A stretch of 7,353 nt of DNA from Pseudomonadota bacterium (GCA_022567775.1 JADFGH010000108.1:1-7353); one strand, 5' to 3'. Positions 1 to 6,195 are shown, counted from the first letter of the stretch. Numbers and translations: made by a program. Notes: generated from the letters alone by a model not told the origin.

Positions 1-265
1 TTGTGGGCGCGCCTTCGTTACTTTGAATATCGCTGATCAGTTTTTGTACCGATGCATCGCTCGCGACGTCGAGCACGGCGCCCCGGTTGTCAGCACCCAA
101 AGCTTCAGTAATCGAGGCGGCGCCACCCTCGGTGGTCGCCGTACCAACCACGGTCGCGCCCGCAGCTGCAAGCGTCGCCGCGATCGAGGCGCCAATACCG
201 CGCGAGGCACCGGTCACCAGCGCAAGCTGCCCGCTCAACATGTCATTCGCATATAAACCGCTCAT
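1..265 (-). CDS. fabG: 3-oxoacyl-ACP reductase FabG, N-terminal part (cut by window edge)
   Basis: FabG is the NADPH-dependent reductase that turns 3-ketoacyl-ACP into 3-hydroxyacyl-ACP in each cycle of type II fatty acid synthesis in the cytoplasm. Only the first 88 codons are present; the 3' end lies beyond base 1. The visible part is the start of a short-chain dehydrogenase Rossmann fold: a beta strand, LALVTGASRGIG with the TGxxxGIG cofactor loop (about residues 14-25), and GTATTEGGA, which resembles the NADP-specificity region of E. coli FabG. The ATG at 265-263 is chosen because a strong ribosome site (GGGGAGGGAG, complement of 272-281) lies 6 nt upstream. A second ATG at codon 9 (241-239) would match the usual N-terminus better but has no ribosome site. 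The gene starts 1 nt after the fabD stop, so translation is probably coupled. The catalytic Ser-Tyr-Lys residues are outside the window. Confidence 0.93.
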   Translation of the reverse strand, partial: MSGLYANDMLSGQLALVTGASRGIGASIAATLAAAGATVVGTATTEGGAASITEALGADNRGAVLDVASDASVQKLISDIQSNEGAPT

Positions 266-266
266 G

Positions 267-1199
267 TCAGGCTCCCTCCCCTGCTGCAGAAACAAGCGCA
301 TCCGGCGAATCGATGCAAGCCGATTGTACTGAACGATCGATTCGCTTGACGAGACCGGTCAGGACCCTGCCCGGACCGCACTCAAAAACAGAGGTCGCGC
401 CATCAGCAATCAGGCGCTGCACAGTATCTACCCAGTGCACCGGGCTGGCTATCTGCCGGGTGAGGCGCTCACGTATGTCATCCGCATCCGTGTACGCGAT
501 TGCGTCCACCGCGTTGATGACGGTAATCAGCGGTGCCTGAAATGCTGCTGCCTGCAGCGACTCCGCCAGCGCCTCGCCGGCGGGAATCATCAGCGACGAA
601 TGTGACGGCACGCTAACGGCAAGCATAATGGCGCGCCGGGCGCCTGCTGCTTTTGCCAGTTCGATGACCCGTTCAATCGCGCCGCGATGACCCGCAACCA
701 CTACCTGGCCCGGCGAGTTAAAGTTCACCGCTTCGGCAACAGCGGACCCTGACGCGCTCTCGCAAACGTCGCGGACGGCCTGATCGTCGAGTCCGAGAAT
801 AGCAGCCATCGCGCCCTCACCTGCGGCTACGGCATTGTGCATCAGCTCTGCCCTGCGCTGTACCAGCCCAAGGGCATCCGGAAATTCGATCGCGCCGGCG
901 CACACCAGCGCCGTGTATTCACCAAGACTGTGTCCCGCCATTGCGGCGGGCGGAGCCCCATTAAGCTTTTGCCACAACCTCCAAATTGAAACGCCGGCGG
1001 TCAGCATCGCTGGTTGCGTAACGATGGTTTCATTCAGTTTTTCCAGCGGCCCGTTCTGCACCAGGTCCCACAGGTCGTAACCGAGACGGTCGCTGGCCTC
1101 GGCAAACGTATCCGTTAGTTGCGGGTAGCGGGCAGCCAACTCGGCCAGCATGCCCTGCGATTGCGATCCCTGCCCGGGAAATACCATTGCCAGTGTCAC
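267..1199 (-). CDS. fabD: Malonyl-CoA:ACP transacylase FabD
   Basis: FabD moves malonyl from CoA to acyl carrier protein, supplying the extender unit for fatty acid synthesis. The 310-residue product has the usual full length. Visible family marks are the N-terminal FPGQGSQ (7-13), the nucleophile elbow GHSLGEY with Ser91, the substrate-carboxylate arginine in QRR (Arg116), the catalytic histidine in VPSHSS (His200), and the C-terminal GPGRVLTGL (276-283 region). The position of E. coli Gln250 (NPVQW) reads SPVHW here, with His255. The GTG at 1199-1197 is preferred as start because AGAGAGGAG lies 5 nt upstream; an ATG at codon 5 would leave too short a lead before the first strand. The gene follows rrtA by 39 nt and precedes fabG by 1 nt. 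The plsX and fabH genes that usually stand upstream are absent, and a TATAAT box over the rrtA stop may serve as its promoter. Confidence 0.97.
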   Translation of the reverse strand: MTLAMVFPGQGSQSQGMLAELAARYPQLTDTFAEASDRLGYDLWDLVQNGPLEKLNETIVTQPAMLTAGVSIWRLWQKLNGAPPAAMAGHSLGEYTALVCAGAIEFPDALGLVQRRAELMHNAVAAGEGAMAAILGLDDQAVRDVCESASGSAVAEAVNFNSPGQVVVAGHRGAIERVIELAKAAGARRAIMLAVSVPSHSSLMIPAGEALAESLQAAAFQAPLITVINAVDAIAYTDADDIRERLTRQIASPVHWVDTVQRLIADGATSVFECGPGRVLTGLVKRIDRSVQSACIDSPDALVSAAGEGA

Positions 1200-1210
1200 G
1201 TTTGCTCCTC
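1200..1210 (-). promoter_or_regulatory. Ribosome binding site fixing the GTG start of fabD
   Basis: On the minus strand AGAGAGGAG is followed by 5 nt and then GTG at 1199. The spacing is close to ideal, which supports the GTG start over the ATG four codons downstream. Confidence 0.7.
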
Positions 1211-1230
1211 TCTGTGGGCGGCGTCGAATG

Positions 1231-1254
1231 GGCCGGCATTATATAGAGGCCGGC
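1231..1254. repeat. Paired GGCCGGC repeat flanking the fabD -10 box
   Basis: GGCCGGC occurs at 1231-1237 and again at 1248-1254. Because GCCGGC is its own complement, the two copies form both a direct repeat and a possible 6-bp hairpin stem with an 11-nt AT-rich loop that contains the TATAAT box. It has no following T-run, so it is not a standard terminator. A binding site for a regulator is possible, but chance in GC-rich DNA is just as plausible. Confidence 0.35.
1238..1243 (-). promoter_or_regulatory. Candidate -10 box (TATAAT) for fabD
   Basis: The minus strand reads a perfect sigma-70 -10 hexamer, TATAAT, overlapping the rrtA stop codon. Transcription would start near 1231, leaving a leader of about 31 nt before the fabD GTG. 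The -35 region at 16-18 nt spacing is poor (for example TAGTGC), and no extended -10 TG is present, so this is a moderate prediction. If used, it would let fabD and fabG be expressed independently of rrtA. Confidence 0.35.
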
Positions 1255-1829
1255 GTCCGGGCACTACGCCAGAGAACGCCGGCGGCCAGGACGCCGCCGA
1301 TGGCCCCGTACAGGTGCGCATTGACGACGACCGCGCCGCCGGCAGCAGATTCGGATCCGGGCAGCGGCCCGGCAACCTGTTCATACGCGAGCTTGGCGAA
1401 GACCATTGCACAGATAACGACAGACTCGGCGGGTAACGAGCGCAGCCCCCGGATGGCGCCTGCCAGCAGCAAACCGTGCAGCAATCCGGACAGGCCGACA
1501 TACCAGCGCAGGCCCTCATCCAGGAACCAGAACCCTAAAGCCATCGCCAGGATGCTGATTGCGGCTGCCAGGATCCACTGCCGGGTGTTGTAGAGCCGCC
1601 CAACCAATAGCCAGACGAGTACCAGGCCGGCCAGGTTAAGCGCCAGGTGCGGGACTCCCAGGTGCACGAAATGCCCGCTCAGCAGGCGCCAGTACTCGGC
1701 ATCGACGATGGCCGGCCGATCGTAGCGCAGAAGCTCCCGGGCAGCATCGCCCCAGGCCGCTGCGACGACGCATGCAAGAGCAACCACGAACGGCACCTGC
1801 CAGTCAGGAAAACGTCGCGGAAACTGCAT
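1239..1829 (-). CDS. rrtA: Rhombosortase (rhomboid-family intramembrane serine protease)
   Basis: A 196-residue polytopic membrane protein of the rhomboid clan. Rhombosortases are known to cleave the C-terminal GlyGly-CTERM tail of exported proteins, many of them T2SS-linked hydrolases and proteases, in the inner membrane. Visible marks: WRLLSGHFVHLG (47-58) followed by PHLALNLAGL with His61 and Asn65; YVGLSGLLHG (110-119) with the catalytic Ser114 and an HG pair at 118-119; the KLAYEQ segment (146-151) I recall as typical of rhombosortases rather than general rhomboids; and AHLYGAIGG (171-179) with the second catalytic residue His172. About six hydrophobic segments are visible, with no extra domains, and the length suits the family. 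The ATG at 1829 is the first start after an in-frame stop, but its AAAGAG ribosome-site candidate is only 2 nt away, so translation initiation may be weak. The gene is divergent from gspG. No GlyGly-CTERM substrate is encoded in the window. A generic rhomboid is the main alternative. Confidence 0.9.
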   Translation of the reverse strand: MQFPRRFPDWQVPFVVALACVVAAAWGDAARELLRYDRPAIVDAEYWRLLSGHFVHLGVPHLALNLAGLVLVWLLVGRLYNTRQWILAAAISILAMALGFWFLDEGLRWYVGLSGLLHGLLLAGAIRGLRSLPAESVVICAMVFAKLAYEQVAGPLPGSESAAGGAVVVNAHLYGAIGGVLAAGVLWRSARTPASI

Positions 1830-1848
1830 GGCTCTTTGATTTGTGAAC

Positions 1849-1875
1849 TTGGGATAACCCCATGTTTGTTATACT
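1849..1875 (+). promoter_or_regulatory. Candidate extended -10 promoter for the gspG-N operon
   Basis: TGTTATACT at 1867-1875 fits the extended -10 form TGnTATAAT with one mismatch in the hexamer (TATACT, 1870-1875). A weak -35, TTGGGA (1849-1854), sits 15 nt upstream; extended -10 promoters tolerate poor -35 boxes. The predicted start near 1882 gives a leader of about 37 nt before the GTG of gspG. It would also place the ATG at 1862 upstream of the transcript, supporting the later start. Confidence 0.5.
1868..1873 (-). promoter_or_regulatory. Candidate -10 box (TATAAC) for rrtA
   Basis: The minus strand reads TATAAC (5 of 6 matches), which would start transcription near 1861 and give a leader of about 31 nt. 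A good -35 candidate, TTGACT (1900-1895), lies 21 nt away, longer than the optimal 17. The box overlaps the gspG -10 box on the opposite strand. Confidence 0.35.
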
Positions 1876-1907
1876 GACGTTTAATCAGATCTACAGTCAA
1901 CGATGGC

Positions 1908-1911
1908 GGAG
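1908..1911 (+). promoter_or_regulatory. Ribosome binding site deciding the gspG start
   Basis: GGAG lies 7 nt before the GTG at 1919. This selects a protein with an 11-residue leader rather than a version 19 residues longer starting from the ATG at 1862. Confidence 0.65.
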
Positions 1912-1918
1912 CCATACC

Positions 1919-2356
1919 GTGGGTAAAACCTTAAAGATACATCAGGGCGGCTTCACGCTGATCGAGATCATGGTTGTGGTCATCATTCTCGGCATCCTGG
2001 CGGCCATCGTCGCGCCCAATGTCATTGGCCGGATTGATGACGCGCAGATAGTCCGCGTGCAGCAGGACCTCCGGGGCATCGAGAGTGCGCTCAAATTCTA
2101 TCGCCTCGACAACTTCGCCTACCCCAGCAGCGAGCAGGGTCTGCAGGCCCTGGTCAGCAGGCCCGGCGATCCGAATATCCGCAACTGGAAAGCCGGCGGC
2201 TACCTCGACCGGCTGCCGAAAGATCCCTGGGGCAAGGAGTATCAGTATTTGAATCCCGGACAAAACGGTGAGATCGATATTTACACTTTCGGCCGGGACG
2301 GCCGCCCCGGTGGTGAAGGCATCGATGCCGACCTCGGTAACTGGGAACTCGAATAG
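1919..2356 (+). CDS. gspG: Type II secretion major pseudopilin GspG
   Basis: GspG is the main subunit of the periplasmic pseudopilus that is thought to push folded substrates through the outer-membrane secretin. The 145-residue precursor has a short basic leader, MGKTLKIHQGG, then the prepilin peptidase site G11|FTLIE with mature Glu5 (Glu16) and a hydrophobic helix to about residue 35. The globular part carries AYPSSEQGLQAL, which is typical of GspG, PKDPWGKEYQY, and the C-terminal calcium-site loop FGRDGRPGGEGIDADLGNW (124-142) with Asp127, Asp136 and Asp138. The length is usual for the family. The GTG start is chosen for its GGAG site and for the normal leader length. It is the first gene of the local run, which normally would have gspE and gspF before it; here a divergent rrtA stands there. 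gspH follows after 13 nt. Confidence 0.97.
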   Translation: MGKTLKIHQGGFTLIEIMVVVIILGILAAIVAPNVIGRIDDAQIVRVQQDLRGIESALKFYRLDNFAYPSSEQGLQALVSRPGDPNIRNWKAGGYLDRLPKDPWGKEYQYLNPGQNGEIDIYTFGRDGRPGGEGIDADLGNWELE

Positions 2357-2369
2357 CCGGCCATCGCAG

Positions 2370-2960
2370 ATGTCAGTCCGCAATCCGTGCCCAAATCGTT
2401 GCACGTTGTCGCGCAGCCGTGCCTTTACTCTGATCGAGCTGTTAGTCGTTGTTGTCATTATCACCGTCATCAGCGCAGTTGCATTGTTATCGCTCGGCAT
2501 CCTTGGAGACGATCGCAATTTGCAGCGTGAGGCCCGCCGCCTGTCTTCCCTGATCGAACTGGCCAATGATGAGGCGACTATCCAGGGTCGTGACTACGGA
2601 CTGGAAATCATGCAGTCCGGCTACCGCTTTGTTGAATACGATCCGATTCTGAATCGTTGGTACGAAATGATTGGCGATGACTTTCTGCGCCCGCGGCAAA
2701 TCGAAGAAGGCATGGAATTCGAGTTATTCATCGAGGATCACCGGATATTGCTCGATGCGACAGCGGCCGAAACGGATCGGGAAGAAGATGACAGCAACCT
2801 GACCGACGACTATATTCCGCACATATTGATCATGTCGAGCGGCGACGTCTCGCCATTTGAATTGAGATTATTGCGGCCGAGCGACCGTGCCGCGCTCACG
2901 CTGACCATGTCGCTGGCCGGGGAACTTGAGATCCAGGGCGATGATCAAGAACCGTTCTGA
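2370..2960 (+). CDS. gspH: Type II secretion minor pseudopilin GspH
   Basis: GspH is a minor pseudopilin incorporated into the T2SS pseudopilus. The product is 196 residues from the ATG at 2370. It has an 18-residue leader, a FTLIELLVVVVIITVI helix (19-34), and the family blocks EARRLSSLIELANDEA (54-69), GRDYGLEI, GYRFVEYD..W, and PHILIMSSGDVSPFELRL (150-167). An acidic stretch, DREEDDSNLTDD (136-147), precedes that last block and probably forms a loop. Odd points: residue -1 of the prepilin cut site is Ala18 instead of Gly; the leader is long and has two Cys; no clear ribosome site precedes the ATG. A TTG at codon 13 (2406) would give a 6-residue leader but also lacks a ribosome site. Translation may depend on coupling to gspG. 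The gene overlaps gspI by 20 nt. Confidence 0.93.
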   Translation: MSVRNPCPNRCTLSRSRAFTLIELLVVVVIITVISAVALLSLGILGDDRNLQREARRLSSLIELANDEATIQGRDYGLEIMQSGYRFVEYDPILNRWYEMIGDDFLRPRQIEEGMEFELFIEDHRILLDATAAETDREEDDSNLTDDYIPHILIMSSGDVSPFELRLLRPSDRAALTLTMSLAGELEIQGDDQEPF

Positions 2961-3381
2961 GCGCGCTGCCGGGTTCACCCTGGTCGAGGTCATGGTGGCG
3001 CTGGCTATCGCGGGACTCTCCCTTGCGGCAGTGGCCGCGTCCATCAGCCAGATGGTTGATGCCGGGTCTGCAATGCGGCAGCGTACGTACGCCAGCTGGA
3101 TCGCACAAAACAAAATTGCCGAGCTGCGGCTCGCGAACGTCGTGCCGGAGGTCAGCTCGACCACCGGCGAGGTCGAATACGCCGCCCAGGAATGGGCATG
3201 GCGCGCGACCATTTCCGAGACCGGCGTGGAAAACCTGTTCCGCGTCGAGGTCGCGGTTTCGATTGCGGGTTCGGATGATGTCATTCGAACAGTAACCGGC
3301 TTTATCGGCGAACCCGGCATACCGGGAGAGAGCAATCGGGCCTGGACGAGAAACACGCAGGCAGCCGGCGAAGAGCAGTGA
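2941..3381 (+). CDS. gspI: Type II secretion minor pseudopilin GspI
   Basis: GspI forms the pseudopilus tip complex with GspJ and GspK in characterised T2SSs and is thought to start its assembly. The 146-residue product has the leader MIKNRSERAAG, a canonical cut site G11|FTLVE with Glu16, a hydrophobic helix (residues 12-34), and the family block TYASWIAQNKIAELRL (49-64). The last 20 or so residues (GIPGESNRAWTRN and on) extend beyond the usual fold end and look disordered. The ATG at 2941 is chosen because it gives a typical leader; a TTG at 2926 would add five residues. The start lies inside gspH (20-nt overlap), and the stop overlaps the gspJ start (GTGA), which suggests coupled translation. 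Confidence 0.95.
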   Translation: MIKNRSERAAGFTLVEVMVALAIAGLSLAAVAASISQMVDAGSAMRQRTYASWIAQNKIAELRLANVVPEVSSTTGEVEYAAQEWAWRATISETGVENLFRVEVAVSIAGSDDVIRTVTGFIGEPGIPGESNRAWTRNTQAAGEEQ

Positions 3382-3998
3382 ACAGGCGAGTCGAACAGGT
3401 TCACGCATTTACCCTGATCGAGGTGCTGGTGTCGCTCGCGATCTTCGCGATCCTGGCCGCGCTCGCCTATGGCGCACTCGGCCAGACCCTGGATGCCGCG
3501 GAATTACTAAACAGCCGTATGGACAGGCTGCAGGCGATACAGCGGACGATGCGGCTTTTGAGCGAAGACTTGCTGCAGCTGTCGCCACGACCGATTCGCA
3601 ATGAACTGGGCGAGGGCTACGGACCGGCGCTCGATACCGGTTTTCAGTCAGGATTCGCACTGGAGCTCACGCACGGTGGCTGGAGCAATCCGATCGTTTT
3701 GCCGCGTGGCACATTGCAGCGTTCCGCCTATCGCATCGAGGAGGACGAATTGATTCGCTACCACTGGATGGTGCTGGACAGAACGCTGGCCAATGAACCG
3801 CTTAGTGTGGTCCTGCTCGACGGCGTGGAGTCTATCCTGTTCCGCTTTCTTCAGGCCAATGGCGAATGGACAGAGCAATGGCCGCCGGGTAACCGGCCCG
3901 GAGCGCTGGGCGCACGTCAGCGGCCGCGCGCGGCGGAAATCATCCTGACGCTGACCGGTGAAGGTCAGATCAGCCGGCTGCTGGAGATCGCGCCATGA
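3378..3998 (+). CDS. gspJ: Type II secretion minor pseudopilin GspJ
   Basis: GspJ is part of the GspI-J-K tip complex of the pseudopilus. The 206-residue product has a 10-residue leader (MNRRVEQVHA), then FTLIEVLVSLAIFAILAAL, with mature Glu5 at Glu15. Downstream are the helix block RLQAIQRTMRLLSEDL (50-65) and the strongly diagnostic ELTHGGWSNPIVLPRGTLQR (96-115), then AYRI and the LLDGVESILFRF strand. The length is normal. The prepilin cut site has Ala10 at -1 instead of Gly, as in GspH. The GTG start overlaps the gspI stop by 4 nt with an AAGAG sequence just upstream, and the TGA stop overlaps the gspK ATG (ATGA). Confidence 0.95.
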   Translation: MNRRVEQVHAFTLIEVLVSLAIFAILAALAYGALGQTLDAAELLNSRMDRLQAIQRTMRLLSEDLLQLSPRPIRNELGEGYGPALDTGFQSGFALELTHGGWSNPIVLPRGTLQRSAYRIEEDELIRYHWMVLDRTLANEPLSVVLLDGVESILFRFLQANGEWTEQWPPGNRPGALGARQRPRAAEIILTLTGEGQISRLLEIAP

Positions 3999-4918
3999 GC
4001 AAGCACCCCAGAGAGCGCGGCGTTGCCTTGATCACTGCCATGCTGATCACGGCACTGGCAACCATGGTCGCGGCTAATCTCGCCTGGGACAATGCCCTTG
4101 ATGTGCGGCGAACCATGGTACTGCTGAACCGGGACCAGGCGCTCCAGGTCGCCCTGGGCGCCGAAAGCTGGATTATCAGCATCCTTCGCCAGGATCTTGA
4201 AGACAGTCAGACAGATCACCTGGGCGAGATCTGGGCGAGCGAATTACCCGGGCTGCCGATCGAGGGTGGCGAGGTATTTGGCGCCGTAACCGATCTGCAG
4301 GGACGGTTCAACATCAACAACCTGATCGATGAGAATGGCGTGGTGGATGAGGAATCCCTGCAGCAATTCCGCAGGTTGCTGCTGGCAATCGGGCTTGACC
4401 CGCGTTTCGCCGGGATCGCTGCCGATTGGCTCGACAGTGACAGTGACGCTTTATTTCCCGATGGTGCCGAGGACTCGATCTATACGGGCATGATTCCGCC
4501 CTACCGCACTGCCAACCAGACCCTGAGCAGTGTCAGTGAACTTGCCGCACTGGACGGCATGGACAAACTGACATTCAATGCGCTCGAGCCTCATATTACG
4601 GCCCTGCCCGGCCGCACGAGAATAAATGTCAACACGGCGACAGGCGCCGTGCTGCAATCACTGGACGAGAACATGACCCTCGCCGATGTTGAAAACCTGA
4701 TTGCCGAACGCGAGTCCGGCGGATTTGCGGATATTCAAAACTCGTTCTCGTCACTCGTTACACCGGACGTGATCAATAAACTCGGAGAGTCAACGCAGTA
4801 TTTTCAATTGAAGGTCGTGGTGCGGATTGATACGGTTCGCATCACGTTAAACAGCGTATTGCAACGGGGGCCACGCGGCGACGTTACGCCGATCCTCCGC
4901 AGCCTGGGAACCCTCTGA
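3995..4918 (+). CDS. gspK: Type II secretion minor pseudopilin GspK
   Basis: GspK is the large pseudopilin that caps the pseudopilus tip in characterised T2SSs. The product has 307 residues, the usual size. The leader MSKHPRERG is followed by the cut site G9|VALIT and a hydrophobic helix; mature residue 5 is Thr14 instead of Glu, which is expected for GspK because this family characteristically lacks Glu5. Other marks are GRFNINNL (103-110), the putative calcium-binding DWLDSDSD (144-151), YRTANQTLSSVSEL (170-183), and the helix-hairpin block RINVNTA (209-215). A GGAG site at 3983-3986 lies 8 nt before the ATG. The gene overlaps gspJ by 4 nt and is separated from gspL by 2 nt. Confidence 0.96.
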   Translation: MSKHPRERGVALITAMLITALATMVAANLAWDNALDVRRTMVLLNRDQALQVALGAESWIISILRQDLEDSQTDHLGEIWASELPGLPIEGGEVFGAVTDLQGRFNINNLIDENGVVDEESLQQFRRLLLAIGLDPRFAGIAADWLDSDSDALFPDGAEDSIYTGMIPPYRTANQTLSSVSELAALDGMDKLTFNALEPHITALPGRTRINVNTATGAVLQSLDENMTLADVENLIAERESGGFADIQNSFSSLVTPDVINKLGESTQYFQLKVVVRIDTVRITLNSVLQRGPRGDVTPILRSLGTL

Positions 4919-4920
4919 GT

Positions 4921-6195
4921 ATGTCCGAATACCTGGTGATCCGGCTTGCCGAGCACCCAGACCAGCAGGCGCACTGGATCGCGGCCGATTCAAGCGGCGC
5001 AACGCAGGGTCCTCCGGTGTCCGGCATGCTGAGTGAGGCGAAGGCGGATATCGGCAATCGCGAGGTCATCGTGCTCGTGCCCAGTGCCGAAGTGCTGACC
5101 ACGAGTGTCGACATTCCGCTTCGGGCGGGCGCCAAATTGCAGGCCGCCCTGCCCTATGCCCTGGAAGAATATCTCGCGGACGACATCGACAAACTCCATT
5201 TTGCTGCGGGCCCGCGACGCGCCAGCGGCAAAACGCCGGTCAGCGTTGTGAGTCACGAACGGCTTGCGGAATGGATCGACATGCTCGCCAAAGCAGACAT
5301 TCATGCGTCATCGATCATTGCGGACAGCTACGGTCTGGCACGCATACCGGGAACGATCAGCATGCTGCTCGCCGGGGACCAGGTTTTCATCAACGACGGC
5401 GGCGACATTGAACTTGTCATGCAGGACGTGAGCCCAGGCGATGCACTGGCGGCGATCGGTGCCCTGGATCAAGGTGCCGGGAGCGAAAGTGACAAGGAAG
5501 CAGATGCGACACCGCTGCCGCGTCACGTACTCGTCTATTGCACAGCGGAAGATGAAGAGCGGTATCAGCAGGACTGGATTGCAATACGCCAGGAACTGGA
5601 CAGCGTAGATGTCAAGCTTCTCGCGGACGGCAGCATGCCAAGACTCGCAGTGACAGTCGCGACCGGGGCTGGCATCAACCTGTTGCAGGGCGTTTACGGT
5701 GCGCAAAAGGAATATGCAGGTCTGCTCAAGCCGTGGAAGGTCGCGGCGACACTGCTGCTTGCCCTCGGGATCATCGGTATCGCCGCAAAGGCAACTGACT
5801 ACTACCTCCTGCTGCGGCAGGAAGCGCAATTGCAACAAATGTTCAACACCGAGTATCAGCAGATATTGCCAGGCGTCCCTGAAACGAACGATCCTGCCCG
5901 CGTCGTCGAATCCCTCAGGCGCCGCGTCGGCAGCGCCGATTCGGCGCCGGTGTTCCTGCAATCGATGGAACAACTTAGCCGCGCAATGCAGCAGAACGGG
6001 GAAGCACAAATTGTGGCCATCAGCTATCGCGCCGGCGTGGTCGACGTCCGGGTGGTGGCACCGAATGTTGCGATGCTCGATAGTATTCAAAGGGCCGTCG
6101 GTCAAAACGGTCAATTCCGGGCGACTATTCAGTCCACTGATCAGGACGGCGAAATGGTTAACAGCCGCATCCAGATACAGGAGATCGGTCGATGA
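4921..6195 (+). CDS. gspL: Type II secretion inner-membrane platform protein GspL
   Basis: GspL links the cytoplasmic ATPase GspE to the membrane platform and binds GspM. The 424-residue product has an actin-like cytoplasmic region (about 1-260) with PLRAGAKLQAALPYALEEYL (65-84) and DIDKLHFA, and ends with the family motif GINLLQGVY (251-259). A single membrane span follows at about 274-291 (VAATLLLALGIIGIAAKA), then a periplasmic ferredoxin-like domain to the end. A low-complexity acidic linker (QGAGSESDKEADATPL) sits between the two actin-like subdomains. Length and domain order are normal. The ATG is 2 nt after the gspK stop with only a weak ribosome site, so coupling is likely; the TGA overlaps the gspM ATG. 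A long antisense open frame crosses this gene but is judged spurious. Confidence 0.96.
   Translation: MSEYLVIRLAEHPDQQAHWIAADSSGATQGPPVSGMLSEAKADIGNREVIVLVPSAEVLTTSVDIPLRAGAKLQAALPYALEEYLADDIDKLHFAAGPRRASGKTPVSVVSHERLAEWIDMLAKADIHASSIIADSYGLARIPGTISMLLAGDQVFINDGGDIELVMQDVSPGDALAAIGALDQGAGSESDKEADATPLPRHVLVYCTAEDEERYQQDWIAIRQELDSVDVKLLADGSMPRLAVTVATGAGINLLQGVYGAQKEYAGLLKPWKVAATLLLALGIIGIAAKATDYYLLLRQEAQLQQMFNTEYQQILPGVPETNDPARVVESLRRRVGSADSAPVFLQSMEQLSRAMQQNGEAQIVAISYRAGVVDVRVVAPNVAMLDSIQRAVGQNGQFRATIQSTDQDGEMVNSRIQIQEIGR
6179..6183 (+). promoter_or_regulatory. Ribosome binding site of gspM inside gspL
   Basis: AGGAG lies 8 nt before the ATG at 6192, within the last codons of gspL. It confirms the ATGA-overlap start of gspM. 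Confidence 0.6.

Noticed and set aside
1150..1593. A 147-codon plus-strand open frame
   Set aside because: It is antisense to rrtA and the fabD start; the opposite strand carries a full set of rhombosortase motifs.
1862..1918. A longer gspG starting at the ATG at 1862
   Set aside because: It would add 19 residues to the leader, lies upstream of the predicted transcription start, and is displaced by the GTG at 1919 with a good GGAG site.
2268..2369. A gspH start far inside gspG
   Set aside because: The extra 34 residues are the gspG sequence read in another frame and would bury the prepilin leader; the ATG at 2370 is sufficient.
1931..2566. A 211-codon minus-strand open frame
   Set aside because: It is antisense to gspG and gspH, crosses their junction, and has no family motif or convincing ribosome site.
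2868..3408. Two overlapping minus-strand open frames of 170-178 codons
   Set aside because: They are antisense to gspI, overlap each other in different frames, and read as low-complexity Arg/Ala/Ser protein.
4022..4036. Missing Glu5 in GspK treated as a defect
   Set aside because: Loss of Glu5 is the norm in GspK and is not a sign of damage.
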